From the NCBI GenBank assembly GCA_013285445.1, contig CP053448.1, forward strand, positions 992,001 through 1,056,000: DNA of 64,000 nucleotides, read 5' to 3'. Shown one piece after another: positions 35,569 to 44,544 of this stretch. Below the pieces are notes generated by a model. It was not told the origin of the DNA. It was given only the letters and a program-made list of their open reading frames with translations, and did no database searches. The position numbers and the translations under genes were made by a program. Position 1 is the stretch's first letter. Each line of letters begins with the position of its first letter. Origin of the DNA: Pseudomonadota bacterium. GTDB lineage: Bacteria; Pseudomonadota; Gammaproteobacteria; Xanthomonadales; Wenzhouxiangellaceae.

Positions 35569-37388
35569 GATCGCGTCAGGCGCTCGATCAGACGCGTGTC
35601 GCGCGCGTGGTGCCAGGCGCGCTGCCAGGCCGCGAGACCGCTGACGTAGCGGCGGCAGAAGGCGCGCAGTTCGCCGGCCATTTGGGCCAGCGGATCACCG
35701 GCCGCATCCGGCAGCTGCCCCTGTGCTGCCAGTACACGATCAAAACAGCCGGCCAGCCAGTCCGGCAGCTGCATGCTGCGCCGGGTCATGCGGATGCGCT
35801 CGACCGTCTGTCCGCGCAGATGCAGCAGGTCCTGGCACAGCTGGGCGCGGATCTCGGCGTCCGACAGCGTGGCGAGGTTGGCCAAAGCGTGGCGTAACAG
35901 ACCGACACGGCTATCGATATCATCGGCATCGACGGCGAAGCCGAGACGCCGGATATGCTGGCTGAGAAAGGCGCCACGGTTGGTGCCTTTGGACCGGTCG
36001 AGATCGGACTCGCACCAGCGCCTGGGCTTGGTGCGCCGGTGAACGAGCATGTGCGGAAGGGACACATGCAGTGAGCGTGGATGCAGGTAGGTGACCAGTG
36101 CCCCGAAGAGCAGGTCCTCGTTGCGCCCCTTCGCCTGGGTGGGCAGCAGGAGCTCGCGGTTGTCGATCCCGGTCAGCGTCGTGGTCATCAGATCGTAGTT
36201 CGGCGTTGCCTGGAGATGCTCTGGCGCGCGCGCCAGCTGCCGTCCAAACAGGAGTGCGCGACCTGCGTTCTCGTCCCGACACAGGGCCGATAGATGCCGG
36301 GGCGGTTCGCCGAAGACCCACTCGATTCCGGAAGTGCCCGGATCGCCCAGCGTTCCGCTGGTGGTGAGTTTGACAGTGGCTCCGGCCGAGAGCACCGACA
36401 ACAGCTGTGGATCGAGTCCGTCGAGCAGCACTTCGGGATGTTCGCGGCCGGCTGCAACCAGCAGCGCGCAGCATTCGCCCAGTATCTGGGCATGTTCTTC
36501 GATCGGATGGCGCTCGCTGGGCCGGAACTGCGAGCTGAAGTCGGCTTCCGGGTCGATGAACTGCAGCCGGCCGGCCGGTTCGGTGACCAGGGCCGGTCGG
36601 TCATCGGCAGCATCAAAACGGTAGGCCTCGAGCACTGCATCGTCGTCGAGCATGGCCATGCGCTGGCCGGCGCCGAGCAGCAGCGCCAGGTTAACCGCGC
36701 TGCCGTAGGGCAGGGCCGGGTCGGCCGGGTCGCCGGTCAGGAACCAGCCCAGATCGCTCCCGTCGACGCCAGCATCATCGGCCAGCTGTTCAATCAGCTG
36801 ATGCTGTCGGTCTTTCGCCAGATGAATCAGTGCTGGTGACAGCCCGGGGCGCAATGTGTCGAGCAGCCGGGCTGTATCCCGCTGTCCCTGGGGTCGTGAA
36901 TCACCGTCGATGACGACCAGGTGTTTCAGTGTCTCGGGCAAACCGGATCGGGCCGCCTGCGTGAGCAGCCGTTCGAGCATTTCGGGACGTCGGCAGGTTC
37001 GAATGAACAGCGTGGTGAGCGGCGCCGGATGCTCGCTCGAATGACCGCTGCCGATGCGCTGAAGCACCTGCTGCTGATCGATCAGCAGGTCGCGCCCGGC
37101 CAGCTCCAGCACGGCCTGTTCAATGGCGCCGGTGCGGCTGGCCGGCAGGCCGAGCGCCCGGACGATGTGTGCGGCATGTTCGCTGGCGTCCCGCAGCCGG
37201 TCGCAGGCCGCGAGCAGCCGAGTATGTTCCAGCGTGACGCGCTGCGGATGGTCGCTGCCGGCCATCAGCAGCAAGGTCTCGCGATCGTTGATGCGACGGG
37301 CGTTGAACGGCGGCGCGATATAGCGCGGGGCGTTGCTACCCGTGTCCGAACCGAGCGACACGTTGAAGCTGTATGGGTCCGGTGTCAT
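35565..37388 (-). CDS. Glycosyltransferase-like protein with N-terminal helical domain
   Basis: Protein of 607 residues with no family firmly recognised. Residues about 20-115 form a mainly helical region (RVTLEHTRLLAACDRLRDAS; GAIEQAVLELAGRDLLID) with a winged-helix/PqqD-like look. From 124 the pattern is GT-A-like: TTLFIRTCRRPEMLERLL, HLVVIDGDS, then MAMLDDDAVLEAYRF with an acidic DxD-type motif at 248-250. The rest contains LHVSLPHMLVHRRTKPRRW and a helical tail. It has no signal peptide or membrane span. Coupling to amgK-murU suggests a cell-wall or glycan role. Function is otherwise unknown. Confidence 0.65.
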   Translation of the reverse strand: MTPDPYSFNVSLGSDTGSNAPRYIAPPFNARRINDRETLLLMAGSDHPQRVTLEHTRLLAACDRLRDASEHAAHIVRALGLPASRTGAIEQAVLELAGRDLLIDQQQVLQRIGSGHSSEHPAPLTTLFIRTCRRPEMLERLLTQAARSGLPETLKHLVVIDGDSRPQGQRDTARLLDTLRPGLSPALIHLAKDRQHQLIEQLADDAGVDGSDLGWFLTGDPADPALPYGSAVNLALLLGAGQRMAMLDDDAVLEAYRFDAADDRPALVTEPAGRLQFIDPEADFSSQFRPSERHPIEEHAQILGECCALLVAAGREHPEVLLDGLDPQLLSVLSAGATVKLTTSGTLGDPGTSGIEWVFGEPPRHLSALCRDENAGRALLFGRQLARAPEHLQATPNYDLMTTTLTGIDNRELLLPTQAKGRNEDLLFGALVTYLHPRSLHVSLPHMLVHRRTKPRRWCESDLDRSKGTNRGAFLSQHIRRLGFAVDADDIDSRVGLLRHALANLATLSDAEIRAQLCQDLLHLRGQTVERIRMTRRSMQLPDWLAGCFDRVLAAQGQLPDAAGDPLAQMAGELRAFCRRYVSGLAAWQRAWHHARDTRLIERLTRS

Positions 37389-37455
37389 GGCCTGCGGTCT
37401 GGAAAATGCGCGTAGTGTAGCAGTCCGTGCCGGTCAAAAAGGTACCTAAATGGTC

Positions 37456-37484
37456 TTGTTTTAACCCGACCGGATCCGCATAAT
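37456..37484 (+). promoter_or_regulatory. Promoter of the suf operon
   Basis: TTGTTT at 37456-37461 and CATAAT at 37479-37484 have ideal 17-bp spacing, 28 bp upstream of the regulator's ATG. The preceding AT-rich GGTACCTAAATGG stretch (37441-37453) and the spacer are likely places for the Rrf2 regulator to bind, but no consensus was matched. Confidence 0.6.
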
Positions 37485-37512
37485 GTCAGCAGGCAAGATT
37501 GCGGAGCAGCGC

Positions 37513-37974
37513 ATGCTGCGGATTTCCAAGCTGACCGATTATGCAACGGTGCTGCTGGCCGAGCTGGCGCGGCGTCCGGACGCCTGTCTTCCGGCCAGCC
37601 GGCTGGCGGAAAGCACCGGCCTGGAGACGCCGACAGTTGCCAAGGTGCTCAAAACGCTGGCGCGCGCCGGCCTGGTCAACTCGGTTCGTGGCGTCAATGG
37701 CGGGTACCGACTGGCTGCAGGGCCGAAAGAGATCTCCGTGGCCCGGATCGTCAGGGCAATGGAAGGACCGATCGCTCTGACCGAGTGCGGCCTTGAACCT
37801 GGCCTGTGCTCGCATGAGTCGGACTGCAGCCTGCGCGGCAACTGGCAGCGCATTGGCCGGGCGGTCGAAAGCGCCCTGGCCGGGCTGAGCCTGGCCGACC
37901 TGGCCGAACCGCAGTCACCGCGTATTGCCATTCGCGCCGAGAGCCTGGCAGCGACCGCAAGAGAGGTTTCATGA
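37513..37974 (+). CDS. Rrf2-family SUF system regulator
   Basis: Iron-sulfur-sensing transcription regulator of 153 residues at the head of the suf operon. ATG 37513 opens [19 protein letters not shown], the standard start of SUF-type Rrf2 proteins, after GGAG at about 37502. The winged helix spans roughly 1-85. Three cysteines (C92, C99, C105) match the IscR cluster ligands, so it likely binds a [2Fe-2S] cluster and adjusts suf expression to cluster status. It overlaps sufB by ATGA. Confidence 0.93.
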   Translation: MLRISKLTDYATVLLAELARRPDACLPASRLAESTGLETPTVAKVLKTLARAGLVNSVRGVNGGYRLAAGPKEISVARIVRAMEGPIALTECGLEPGLCSHESDCSLRGNWQRIGRAVESALAGLSLADLAEPQSPRIAIRAESLAATAREVS

Positions 37975-39416
37975 ATCAGACCACCCAACAGGTTGAGCGC
38001 TACATCCAGCAGCGATACAAGGCCGGCTTCTATACTGATATCGAATCCGATCGCGTGCCGGCCGGGCTCAATGAAGACGTGATCGCAATGATCTCGGCCA
38101 AGAAGGGCGAGCCGGAGTGGCTGCTTCAGTGGCGCCTGAGGGCTTTTCATCACTGGCAGCAGATGACCGGACCGAACTGGGCCAAGCTCAGACTGCCGGC
38201 AATCGACTTTCAGGCCATTCACTACTATTCAGCGCCGAAACAGAAGGACCGGCCCAAGAGTCTCGACGAGGTTGATCCAAAACTGCTCGAGACGTTCGAC
38301 AAGCTTGGTGTGCCGCTGCACGAGCGTGCCCGACTGGCCGGTGTCGCCGTCGATGCCGTGTTCGATTCGGTTTCTGTCGGAACCACGTTCCAGAAAGAAC
38401 TCAAGGCAGCCGGTGTCATCTTCTGCAGTTTCTCCGAAGCCGTGCAGGAGCACCCGGACCTGGTGCGCGAATATCTGGGATCGGTCGTGCCACATACAGA
38501 CAACTACTTCGCGGCGCTCAATTCGGCCGTGTTCACGGACGGGTCGTTTGTCTACATTCCCAAGGACACACGCTGCCCGATGGAGCTGTCGACCTACTTT
38601 CGTATCAACGCCCGCGACACCGGCCAGTTCGAGCGCACGCTCATCATTGCCGAACCCGGCAGCCACGTCAGCTATCTGGAAGGATGCACCGCGCCCATGC
38701 GCGATGAAAACCAGCTGCATGCCGCTGTGGTGGAACTGGTCGCCAGGGAAAAGGCCCACATCAAGTACTCGACGGTCCAGAACTGGTATCCGGGTGACGA
38801 GGACGGCAAGGGCGGTATCTACAACTTCGTCACCAAGCGCGGCGACTGCCGAGAGGACGATGCACGGATCACCTGGACCCAGGTCGAGACCGGTTCGGCA
38901 ATCACCTGGAAGTATCCATCGTGCATTCTGCGCGGCGATCGTTCGGCCGGTGAGTTCTATTCAGTCGCACTGACCCACAATTTCCAGCAGGCCGATACCG
39001 GCACCAAGATGATTCATCTGGGTCGCGATACGACCAGCAAGATCATCTCCAAGGGCATTTCTGCCGGCCACAGTTCCAACAGCTACCGCGGGCTGGTGCG
39101 GATGGCCCGGCGCGCCGAGAACGCGCGCAACTATACCCAGTGCGACAGTTTGCTGATCGGCAAGACTTGTGGTGCGCATACCTTTCCGTATATCGAATCG
39201 ATGAATTCGAGCGCCCGGGTCGAGCACGAGGCAACAACTTCGCGCATCGGTGAGGATCAGCTGTTCTACTGCCGCGCGCGCGGGCTCGGTGAGGAAGATG
39301 CGGTGGCTCTGATCGTCGACGGCTTCTGCAAGGAAGTCTTCAAGGAGCTGCCGATGGAATTTGCGGTCGAGGCCAAGGCCTTGCTCGAGATCAGCCTGGA
39401 AGGTGCCGTCGGATAG
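37971..39416 (+). CDS. sufB: Fe-S cluster assembly scaffold SufB
   Basis: Scaffold subunit of the SufBC2D complex, 481 residues. Markers include [49 protein letters not shown] and the C-terminal [20 protein letters not shown]. It is translated from ATG 37971, coupled to the regulator, and followed by a 108-bp gap that holds a repeat before sufC. Confidence 0.97.
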   Translation: MNQTTQQVERYIQQRYKAGFYTDIESDRVPAGLNEDVIAMISAKKGEPEWLLQWRLRAFHHWQQMTGPNWAKLRLPAIDFQAIHYYSAPKQKDRPKSLDEVDPKLLETFDKLGVPLHERARLAGVAVDAVFDSVSVGTTFQKELKAAGVIFCSFSEAVQEHPDLVREYLGSVVPHTDNYFAALNSAVFTDGSFVYIPKDTRCPMELSTYFRINARDTGQFERTLIIAEPGSHVSYLEGCTAPMRDENQLHAAVVELVAREKAHIKYSTVQNWYPGDEDGKGGIYNFVTKRGDCREDDARITWTQVETGSAITWKYPSCILRGDRSAGEFYSVALTHNFQQADTGTKMIHLGRDTTSKIISKGISAGHSSNSYRGLVRMARRAENARNYTQCDSLLIGKTCGAHTFPYIESMNSSARVEHEATTSRIGEDQLFYCRARGLGEEDAVALIVDGFCKEVFKELPMEFAVEAKALLEISLEGAVG

Positions 39417-39420
39417 CAGA

Positions 39421-39500
39421 GTGTCGGGGATGCGGCCACGGCCGGCGCGTAAAGACAACCCAAACGCCGGGTGCCGGGGATGCGATCCCGACCTGCGGCG
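39421..39500. repeat. CGGGGATGCG-type repeats between sufB and sufC
   Basis: Two related words, GTCGGGGATGCGGCC (39423 onward) and GCCGGGGATGCGATCCCGACC (39473 onward), lie 50 bp apart. The second matches the hairpin at 7210-7234 at most positions, including the CCCGACCT end. The gap has no gene. The structure could dampen or process the sufB-sufC mRNA. Confidence 0.5.
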
Positions 39501-39524
39501 AGATAGAGACGAGAACGCAAGATC

Positions 39525-40274
39525 ATGCTTAATATCAAAAACCTGCACGTAAACGTCAGTGGTAAAGAGATACTCAAGGGGCTCGACCTCGAAGTTGGTC
39601 CGGGTGAGCTGCATGCCATCATGGGCCCGAACGGCTCGGGCAAGTCGACGCTGGGTTATGTGCTCGCCGGCCGTGAAGGCTACGAGGTCACGCAAGGCTC
39701 AATCAGCTTCGAGGGCCGGGATCTGTCGGACATGGCGCCTGAGGAGCGCGCCGCGGCGGGGCTGTTCCTGGCCTTCCAGTACCCGGTCGAGATTCCCGGC
39801 GTCAACAACGCCTATTTCCTGCGTGCCGCCCTCAATGCCCAGCGCAAGGCGCGTGGCGAGGACGAGATCGATTCAATGACTTTTCTCAAGATGGTGCGTG
39901 AGTCGCTCGGCCAGCTGAAAATGGATGATGCGCTGCTCAAGCGCGCCGTCAATGAGGGCTTCTCCGGCGGCGAGAAGAAACGCAACGAAATCGTGCAGAT
40001 GGCCGTGCTGCAGCCGAAGCTGGCCGTGCTGGACGAAACCGACTCAGGCCTTGATATCGACGCGCTCAAGCTGGTAGCCGGGGGCATCAACCGGCTGCGC
40101 GATGATGCGCGTTCCTTCGTTGTGATCACGCACTATCAGCGTCTGCTGAACCACCTCACTCCTGACCGGGTGCACGTGCTGTCTGACGGTCGCATTGTCG
40201 AATCCGGCGGACAGGAACTGGCCGAACGGCTGGAAGCGCAGGGCTATGCCCATCTGGAACCGGCCGGAGCGTGA
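39525..40274 (+). CDS. sufC: Fe-S cluster assembly ATPase SufC
   Basis: ABC-type ATPase of 249 residues that drives conformational change in SufBCD. Walker A MGPNGSGKSTLGYVLAG, Q-loop FQYPVEIPG, ABC signature FSGGEKKRNEI and Walker B LAVLDETDSGLDIDAL are all intact. Followed after three bases by sufD. Confidence 0.98.
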   Translation: MLNIKNLHVNVSGKEILKGLDLEVGPGELHAIMGPNGSGKSTLGYVLAGREGYEVTQGSISFEGRDLSDMAPEERAAAGLFLAFQYPVEIPGVNNAYFLRAALNAQRKARGEDEIDSMTFLKMVRESLGQLKMDDALLKRAVNEGFSGGEKKRNEIVQMAVLQPKLAVLDETDSGLDIDALKLVAGGINRLRDDARSFVVITHYQRLLNHLTPDRVHVLSDGRIVESGGQELAERLEAQGYAHLEPAGA

Positions 40275-40277
40275 AGG

Positions 40278-41477
40278 ATGAACAAGCTCGCCGAAAAACT
40301 GGCCGCAGCGCCTGAACGGACCGACAGTTACGCCGAGCTGCGTCAGCGTGGCCGTCGTGCGTTGATGCAGCACGGTTTTCCCGATCTAAAAACCGAGGCC
40401 TGGAAGTACACATCGCTGCGGCTGCTCGAACAGCGGAGTTTTTCATCTGCCGCTGCATCACGATCGTACGCGCCGGCGCTGCCCTTCGACGTAGACCTGC
40501 TGCATTTCTGCAACGGATTGCTGGTTGTGGACGGCCTGCAGCTTCCTGACGGGGTCAGGCTCGAGCGGGCCACGGTCGATGATTTTCAGGGCATCGAATA
40601 CGGTGGGCGCGAGGACGCCTTTGCCTGGCTCAACCTGGCCTGTTTAGGCGAAGCCTGGCGACTGCGCATCGACGGCGAGCTGGATCGTCCGCTGGCGCTT
40701 GCCTTCACGACCGCCGAGGATTTCGCAGCGGCGATACACCCGCGGCTGTTCATCGATCTGGGAGAAAACGCTCAAGCGACGCTGATCGAGCTGCATTTCG
40801 GCGGCGGCGAAGGCATGGTCAATGCGGTGATGGACGTCCGCCTGGAGCAGGGCGCAGCGCTGAGGCACATCATGCGGCGTTCCGGTGGCGAACTCCTGCG
40901 CGTCGTGCGCACTCGCGTCGAGCTGTCGTGTGGTGCCGGGTATCGCGGCTACGTGCTCGACACCGGTGTGCGTCTGGGACGGCAGGATTTGAACCTGCTT
41001 CTGAGTGACGCCGGCGCGGTCGGCGAAATCGACGGAACGGTGGTCGTGGATTCCAAGCAGCATGTTGACTATCACACATCGATCGATCATTGCGTTGGTC
41101 ATACCAACAGCCGTGAATCGTTTCGCCTGCTGGCCGATGGCAGCGGCGTCGGGGTGTTCAACGGGCGCATCCATATCCATCCCGGCGCTGATGACAGTCA
41201 TTCGGACCTCAACACCGGCAATCTGCTGCTGGGTCAGGCCGCGCGACTCAACGTCAAGCCGGAACTGGAGATCCATGCCGAGGAAGTCACCGCCAGTCAT
41301 GGCGCGACGATCGGTCAGATCGATGACAATGCCGTGTTCTACCTGCGCTCACGCGGCCTGCCGGCCGATGACGCCAACACCCTCCTGAAGTACGGCTTTG
41401 CCGCCGCACCGCTGGAAGGCGTGACGGATGAGTCGATTCGCGATTGGCTGCTGGCTGAGCTGCACAGACACTTGTGA
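40278..41477 (+). CDS. sufD: Fe-S cluster assembly protein SufD
   Basis: SufB paralog and third member of the SufBC2D complex, 399 residues. Recognised by KTEAWKYTSLRLLEQRSF near the start and the beta-helix tail DLNTGNLLLGQAARLNVKPE followed by ATIGQIDDNAVFYLRSRGL. It starts three bases after sufC, so the two are coupled. Confidence 0.95.
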   Translation: MNKLAEKLAAAPERTDSYAELRQRGRRALMQHGFPDLKTEAWKYTSLRLLEQRSFSSAAASRSYAPALPFDVDLLHFCNGLLVVDGLQLPDGVRLERATVDDFQGIEYGGREDAFAWLNLACLGEAWRLRIDGELDRPLALAFTTAEDFAAAIHPRLFIDLGENAQATLIELHFGGGEGMVNAVMDVRLEQGAALRHIMRRSGGELLRVVRTRVELSCGAGYRGYVLDTGVRLGRQDLNLLLSDAGAVGEIDGTVVVDSKQHVDYHTSIDHCVGHTNSRESFRLLADGSGVGVFNGRIHIHPGADDSHSDLNTGNLLLGQAARLNVKPELEIHAEEVTASHGATIGQIDDNAVFYLRSRGLPADDANTLLKYGFAAAPLEGVTDESIRDWLLAELHRHL

Positions 41478-41492
41478 GTCGTGACGGTATCT

Positions 41493-41544
41493 GGGTTCAG
41501 GTCTCAAACCGATACCGATCCGGTCATTGCTGAAACCTGAACCC
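41493..41544. repeat. GGGTTCAGGT inverted repeat between sufD and sufS
   Basis: GGGTTCAGGT (41493-41502) pairs with ACCTGAACCC (41535-41544) and the match continues with CTCAAAC/CTGAAAC-like flanks. A nested CGGTATC/GATACCG repeat overlaps the left arm. The 110-bp gap holds no gene. Similar CTGAACCC words occur between pntA1 and pntA2. Confidence 0.55.
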
Positions 41545-41587
41545 TGAAACCGTTAACCTTTCCGTACCGAAGCACGGACGAGAAGAC

Positions 41588-42835
41588 ATGGCAACCGTTG
41601 AATCGAAAGTAAGAGACCAGCTCGACGTATTCGCCTTGCGCGATCAGTTTCCCGTGCTTGCCCGGACGGTTCACGGCAAGCCGCTGGTGTATCTCGATAA
41701 CGCTGCCACCGCGCAGCGCCCGCTGAAGGTCATCGAGGCGGTCGACGCATTCTACCGGCGCTACAACGCCAATGTGCATCGCGGCGTGCATCAGCTTTCG
41801 GTCGAAGCTTCAGACGCCTTCGAGGGTGCGCGCGAAGACGTACGCCGCCTGCTCAACGCAGCGTCCACGCGTGAAGTGGTCTTTACCCGCGGCACCACCG
41901 AAGCGGTCAACCTGGTGGCGCAAAGCTACTTGCGCCCTCGCCTGGAGCCCGGTGACGAGATCGTGGTGACGCACATGGAGCATCACTCCAACATCGTGCC
42001 CTGGCAGCTGTTGTGCGAGCAGACCGGCGCGGTGCTCAAGGTTGCCCCCATCAACAACAGGGGCGAACTGATCGTCGATGAGCTGGCTGCGCTGATCAAT
42101 GAGCGAACCCGGCTGATCGGCATCGTGCATGTATCCAATGCGCTTGGCACGATCAACCCGGTCAGAGCGGTGTGCCGGATTGCCAGGCAGCACAATGTGA
42201 AGGTGCTGGTCGACGGTGCCCAGGCCACGCCGCACATGACCGTCGACGTGCAGGCGCTGGACTGTGATTTCTACTGCATTTCAGCGCACAAGATGTACGG
42301 GCCGACCGGTATCGGGGCCCTGTGGGCGCGTGAAGCGCTGCTCGAGGACATGCCGCCCTGGCAGGGTGGCGGCGAGATGATCAGTCGAGTCAGCTTCGAG
42401 GGCACGACCTACAACGAGTTGCCGCACAAGTTTGAGGCCGGCACGCCGAATATTGCCGGCGCCATTGGATTCGGCGCGGCCGTGCGCTTTCTGGAAGCGG
42501 TCAGCATTGATGCGATCGCCTGGCAGGAACAGCGCCTACTCGATTACGCCACTGAACGCATGCAGGACGTCAAGGGACTGCGTATCATCGGTGAGGCTGC
42601 CGAAAAGGGGCCGGTGATTTCCTTCACGCTCGATGGGGTCCATCCACACGATATCGGCACCATCATCGATCACCATGGTGTTGCCATCCGTACCGGACAC
42701 CACTGCGCCATGCCGGTGATGCAGTTTTTCGACCTGCCGGCAACGGCCCGGGTATCGTTTGCCGCCTATAACCTGCGCACCGAAATCGACGTTTTTCTCG
42801 ACGCACTGGAGGAGGCCCGGCAAATGCTGGTCTGA
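41588..42835 (+). CDS. sufS: Cysteine desulfurase SufS
   Basis: PLP enzyme of 415 residues that takes sulfur from cysteine for cluster assembly. PLP lysine is in ISAHKMYGPTGIGALW, the PLP-stacking histidine in HMEHHSNIVPWQ and the persulfide cysteine in RTGHHCAMPVM. Group II (SufS/CsdA) family. No sufE is in the operon; the SufU-like protein next door probably serves as the sulfur acceptor. Confidence 0.97.
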   Translation: MATVESKVRDQLDVFALRDQFPVLARTVHGKPLVYLDNAATAQRPLKVIEAVDAFYRRYNANVHRGVHQLSVEASDAFEGAREDVRRLLNAASTREVVFTRGTTEAVNLVAQSYLRPRLEPGDEIVVTHMEHHSNIVPWQLLCEQTGAVLKVAPINNRGELIVDELAALINERTRLIGIVHVSNALGTINPVRAVCRIARQHNVKVLVDGAQATPHMTVDVQALDCDFYCISAHKMYGPTGIGALWAREALLEDMPPWQGGGEMISRVSFEGTTYNELPHKFEAGTPNIAGAIGFGAAVRFLEAVSIDAIAWQEQRLLDYATERMQDVKGLRIIGEAAEKGPVISFTLDGVHPHDIGTIIDHHGVAIRTGHHCAMPVMQFFDLPATARVSFAAYNLRTEIDVFLDALEEARQMLV

Positions 42836-42909
42836 CCCGTGGCCTACCCGGTGCCGGCCTGCCCCTGGCTCAGCCGCACACCATAAAGTGACGGGGTACA
42901 CTAACGGCC

Positions 42910-43362
42910 ATGGCACTCGAGGCGCTTTACCAGCAGGTCATCCTCGACCACAACCGCCGCCCCCATCACTGCGGCCGTCTGCAGGGCGCAACCCACAGCG
43001 CACGCGGCCAGGACGCCCTGTGCGGCGACGATATCCTTGTTGAGCTGCGCGTCATAGATGGCCGAATCGTGGAAGCCGCGTTTTCCGGCGAGGCCTGCGC
43101 GATCACCACGGCGAGCGCTTCGATGCTGACTCAGTGGCTGCGCGGGCGCAGCGTAACCGAGCTGCAGCGTGCCTGCCAGCGGTTCCGGGAGCTGCTGGCC
43201 AATACTGCCCTGGCGGACGATCCGGTGCTGGGAGAAATCAATTGTCTGCGTGCGGTCAGTGGTTTTCCGGCCCGCGTTCGCAATGCAGTTCTGCCGTGGC
43301 ACACGGCGGTGCGAGCGCTTGACGTGCCAGCAGCAAGCGGGGAGAAGCCCCCGCCCGCTTAG
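42910..43362 (+). CDS. SufU/IscU-like protein with substituted third cysteine
   Basis: Protein of 150 residues of the SufU/NifU-N family, last in the suf operon. The start block ALYQQVILDHNRRP, first cysteine in DALCGDD (C38), and second in GEACAITTASASML (C63) are conserved. The third family cysteine, normally in R-[IV]-K-C-A-x-L-x-W, is asparagine here (N125 in ARVRNAVLPWHT; codon AAT at 43282-43284). A cysteine at 112 (EINCLRAVSG) and one at 21 are extra. It may still accept sulfur from SufS with altered zinc coordination, or be divergent in role. Confidence 0.85.
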   Translation: MALEALYQQVILDHNRRPHHCGRLQGATHSARGQDALCGDDILVELRVIDGRIVEAAFSGEACAITTASASMLTQWLRGRSVTELQRACQRFRELLANTALADDPVLGEINCLRAVSGFPARVRNAVLPWHTAVRALDVPAASGEKPPPA

Positions 43363-43371
43363 CGGACGGGG
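43349..43371. terminator. Hairpin at the end of the suf operon
   Basis: CCCCG-C-CCGC, loop TTA, GCGG-A-CGGGG forms a strong stem with one internal mismatch. It includes the stop codon of the SufU-like gene and faces the convergent membrane-protein gene. No T-run follows, so termination is likely but not proven. Confidence 0.55.
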
Positions 43372-43402
43372 AGCCTGCAACCCCCTGATCGTGGAGGCTG
43401 TT

Positions 43403-44413
43403 TCAGGGCGTGCCGGCCTCCGGCGCGCCGCCCTGCGGCGGTTCGTCGCCGGGCTTGGCCTGGCTGCCCTTTTCGCGGTCCCAGTCCATGGCCTTGGTCT
43501 TGAACTCGCCGAACTTCTTCGAGACCTTGCTCAACTTGGCGTCCCACTCCGGGTTGGGCTGCTGGCCTTCGGTGACCTTGAAGAACACCTGCATCAGGGC
43601 GGTCATTCCGATCGGCTCGATCACCGCCTGCTTGATGCCCCAGGCGAACACCAGGGCGATCACGAGCGTCAGGATGCCGGCAGAGCCGGGAAACAGCGAG
43701 ACCAGGCCGGCGACCGGCAGCAGCACCACCAGAAACACGATGAAGGTCAGGCCCCAGATGAAAAAGGCCAGCCAGAAGGCGTTCTTCAGGAAGGTCTTGT
43801 AGTTCTGGGCATAGAGGACCAGTGCGGTCTGCCCCGAGCGCCACGGGTTGTCGGACCGGGTGCGCATGTTATGGGCCAGAATGACTTCGTCGAGGTAGGT
43901 CAGCGACAGATTGATGATGGTGTTGATGAAGTTCACCAGGCCCTGGATGCCGGGAATCGGCAGGAACGAGGTGATGGTGAAAAACGCCCGGTTGAAGGCC
44001 TTGAGCACGGCCTTGATGAGCTGGTCGATGCCGAACAGCACCGAGGATTCCACGAAACGCTCCCGTACGATGCCCTGGGCGTAGTCGATCTGGCCCTTGC
44101 CGCCCGGCAATTCACGGCCTTCGAGCAGTTCGACGAGCACGGCGATGTGGCCGGCCTTGACCATGTAGAGCAGGTACTCGCGCAGGAAGTAGAGGATGGC
44201 CGAGGTGATGCCGAAGCCCACCAGGCCGCCCCAGACGCTGAACGCGCCCGGATCGTCGCCGATATGACCGACGAAATAGCCGATTCCTGCACCAACGCCG
44301 GTCACCAGCACGTAGGCAAGGGTGATGCCGAAATAAATCAGAAAACGAAACACCAGAAACGGCATCGTGCGCATCATCAGGCCGATAACTTCGCCGATTT
44401 TGAAATCCATCAT
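43403..44413 (-). CDS. Polytopic membrane protein of unknown function
   Basis: Protein of 336 residues with several hydrophobic helices (about 18-40, 60-80, 90-110, 205-260 and 230-275) and a soluble, charged C-terminus (about 290-336) that ends in a Pro/Gly-rich tail. A GGAGGG site precedes the ATG. The middle contains SFLPIPGIQGLVNFINTIIN and TYLDEVILAHNMRTRSDNPW, which suggest a family, but none is recognised. It lies 131 bp downstream of the CRTAC1 gene on the same strand. Confidence 0.7.
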   Translation of the reverse strand: MMDFKIGEVIGLMMRTMPFLVFRFLIYFGITLAYVLVTGVGAGIGYFVGHIGDDPGAFSVWGGLVGFGITSAILYFLREYLLYMVKAGHIAVLVELLEGRELPGGKGQIDYAQGIVRERFVESSVLFGIDQLIKAVLKAFNRAFFTITSFLPIPGIQGLVNFINTIINLSLTYLDEVILAHNMRTRSDNPWRSGQTALVLYAQNYKTFLKNAFWLAFFIWGLTFIVFLVVLLPVAGLVSLFPGSAGILTLVIALVFAWGIKQAVIEPIGMTALMQVFFKVTEGQQPNPEWDAKLSKVSKKFGEFKTKAMDWDREKGSQAKPGDEPPQGGAPEAGTP

Positions 44414-44544
44414 GGCTATGCCCTCCGTTGGAGACGGATCCAGAGTCCCACATCATACGAGAAAAACGCCCCCGTTCTGCCAACCGGGCGATGCGCCGGC
44501 CTGTTCCGGCCTGGAGGCTGCCGGGTTACCGGCTTTGCCGGAGC

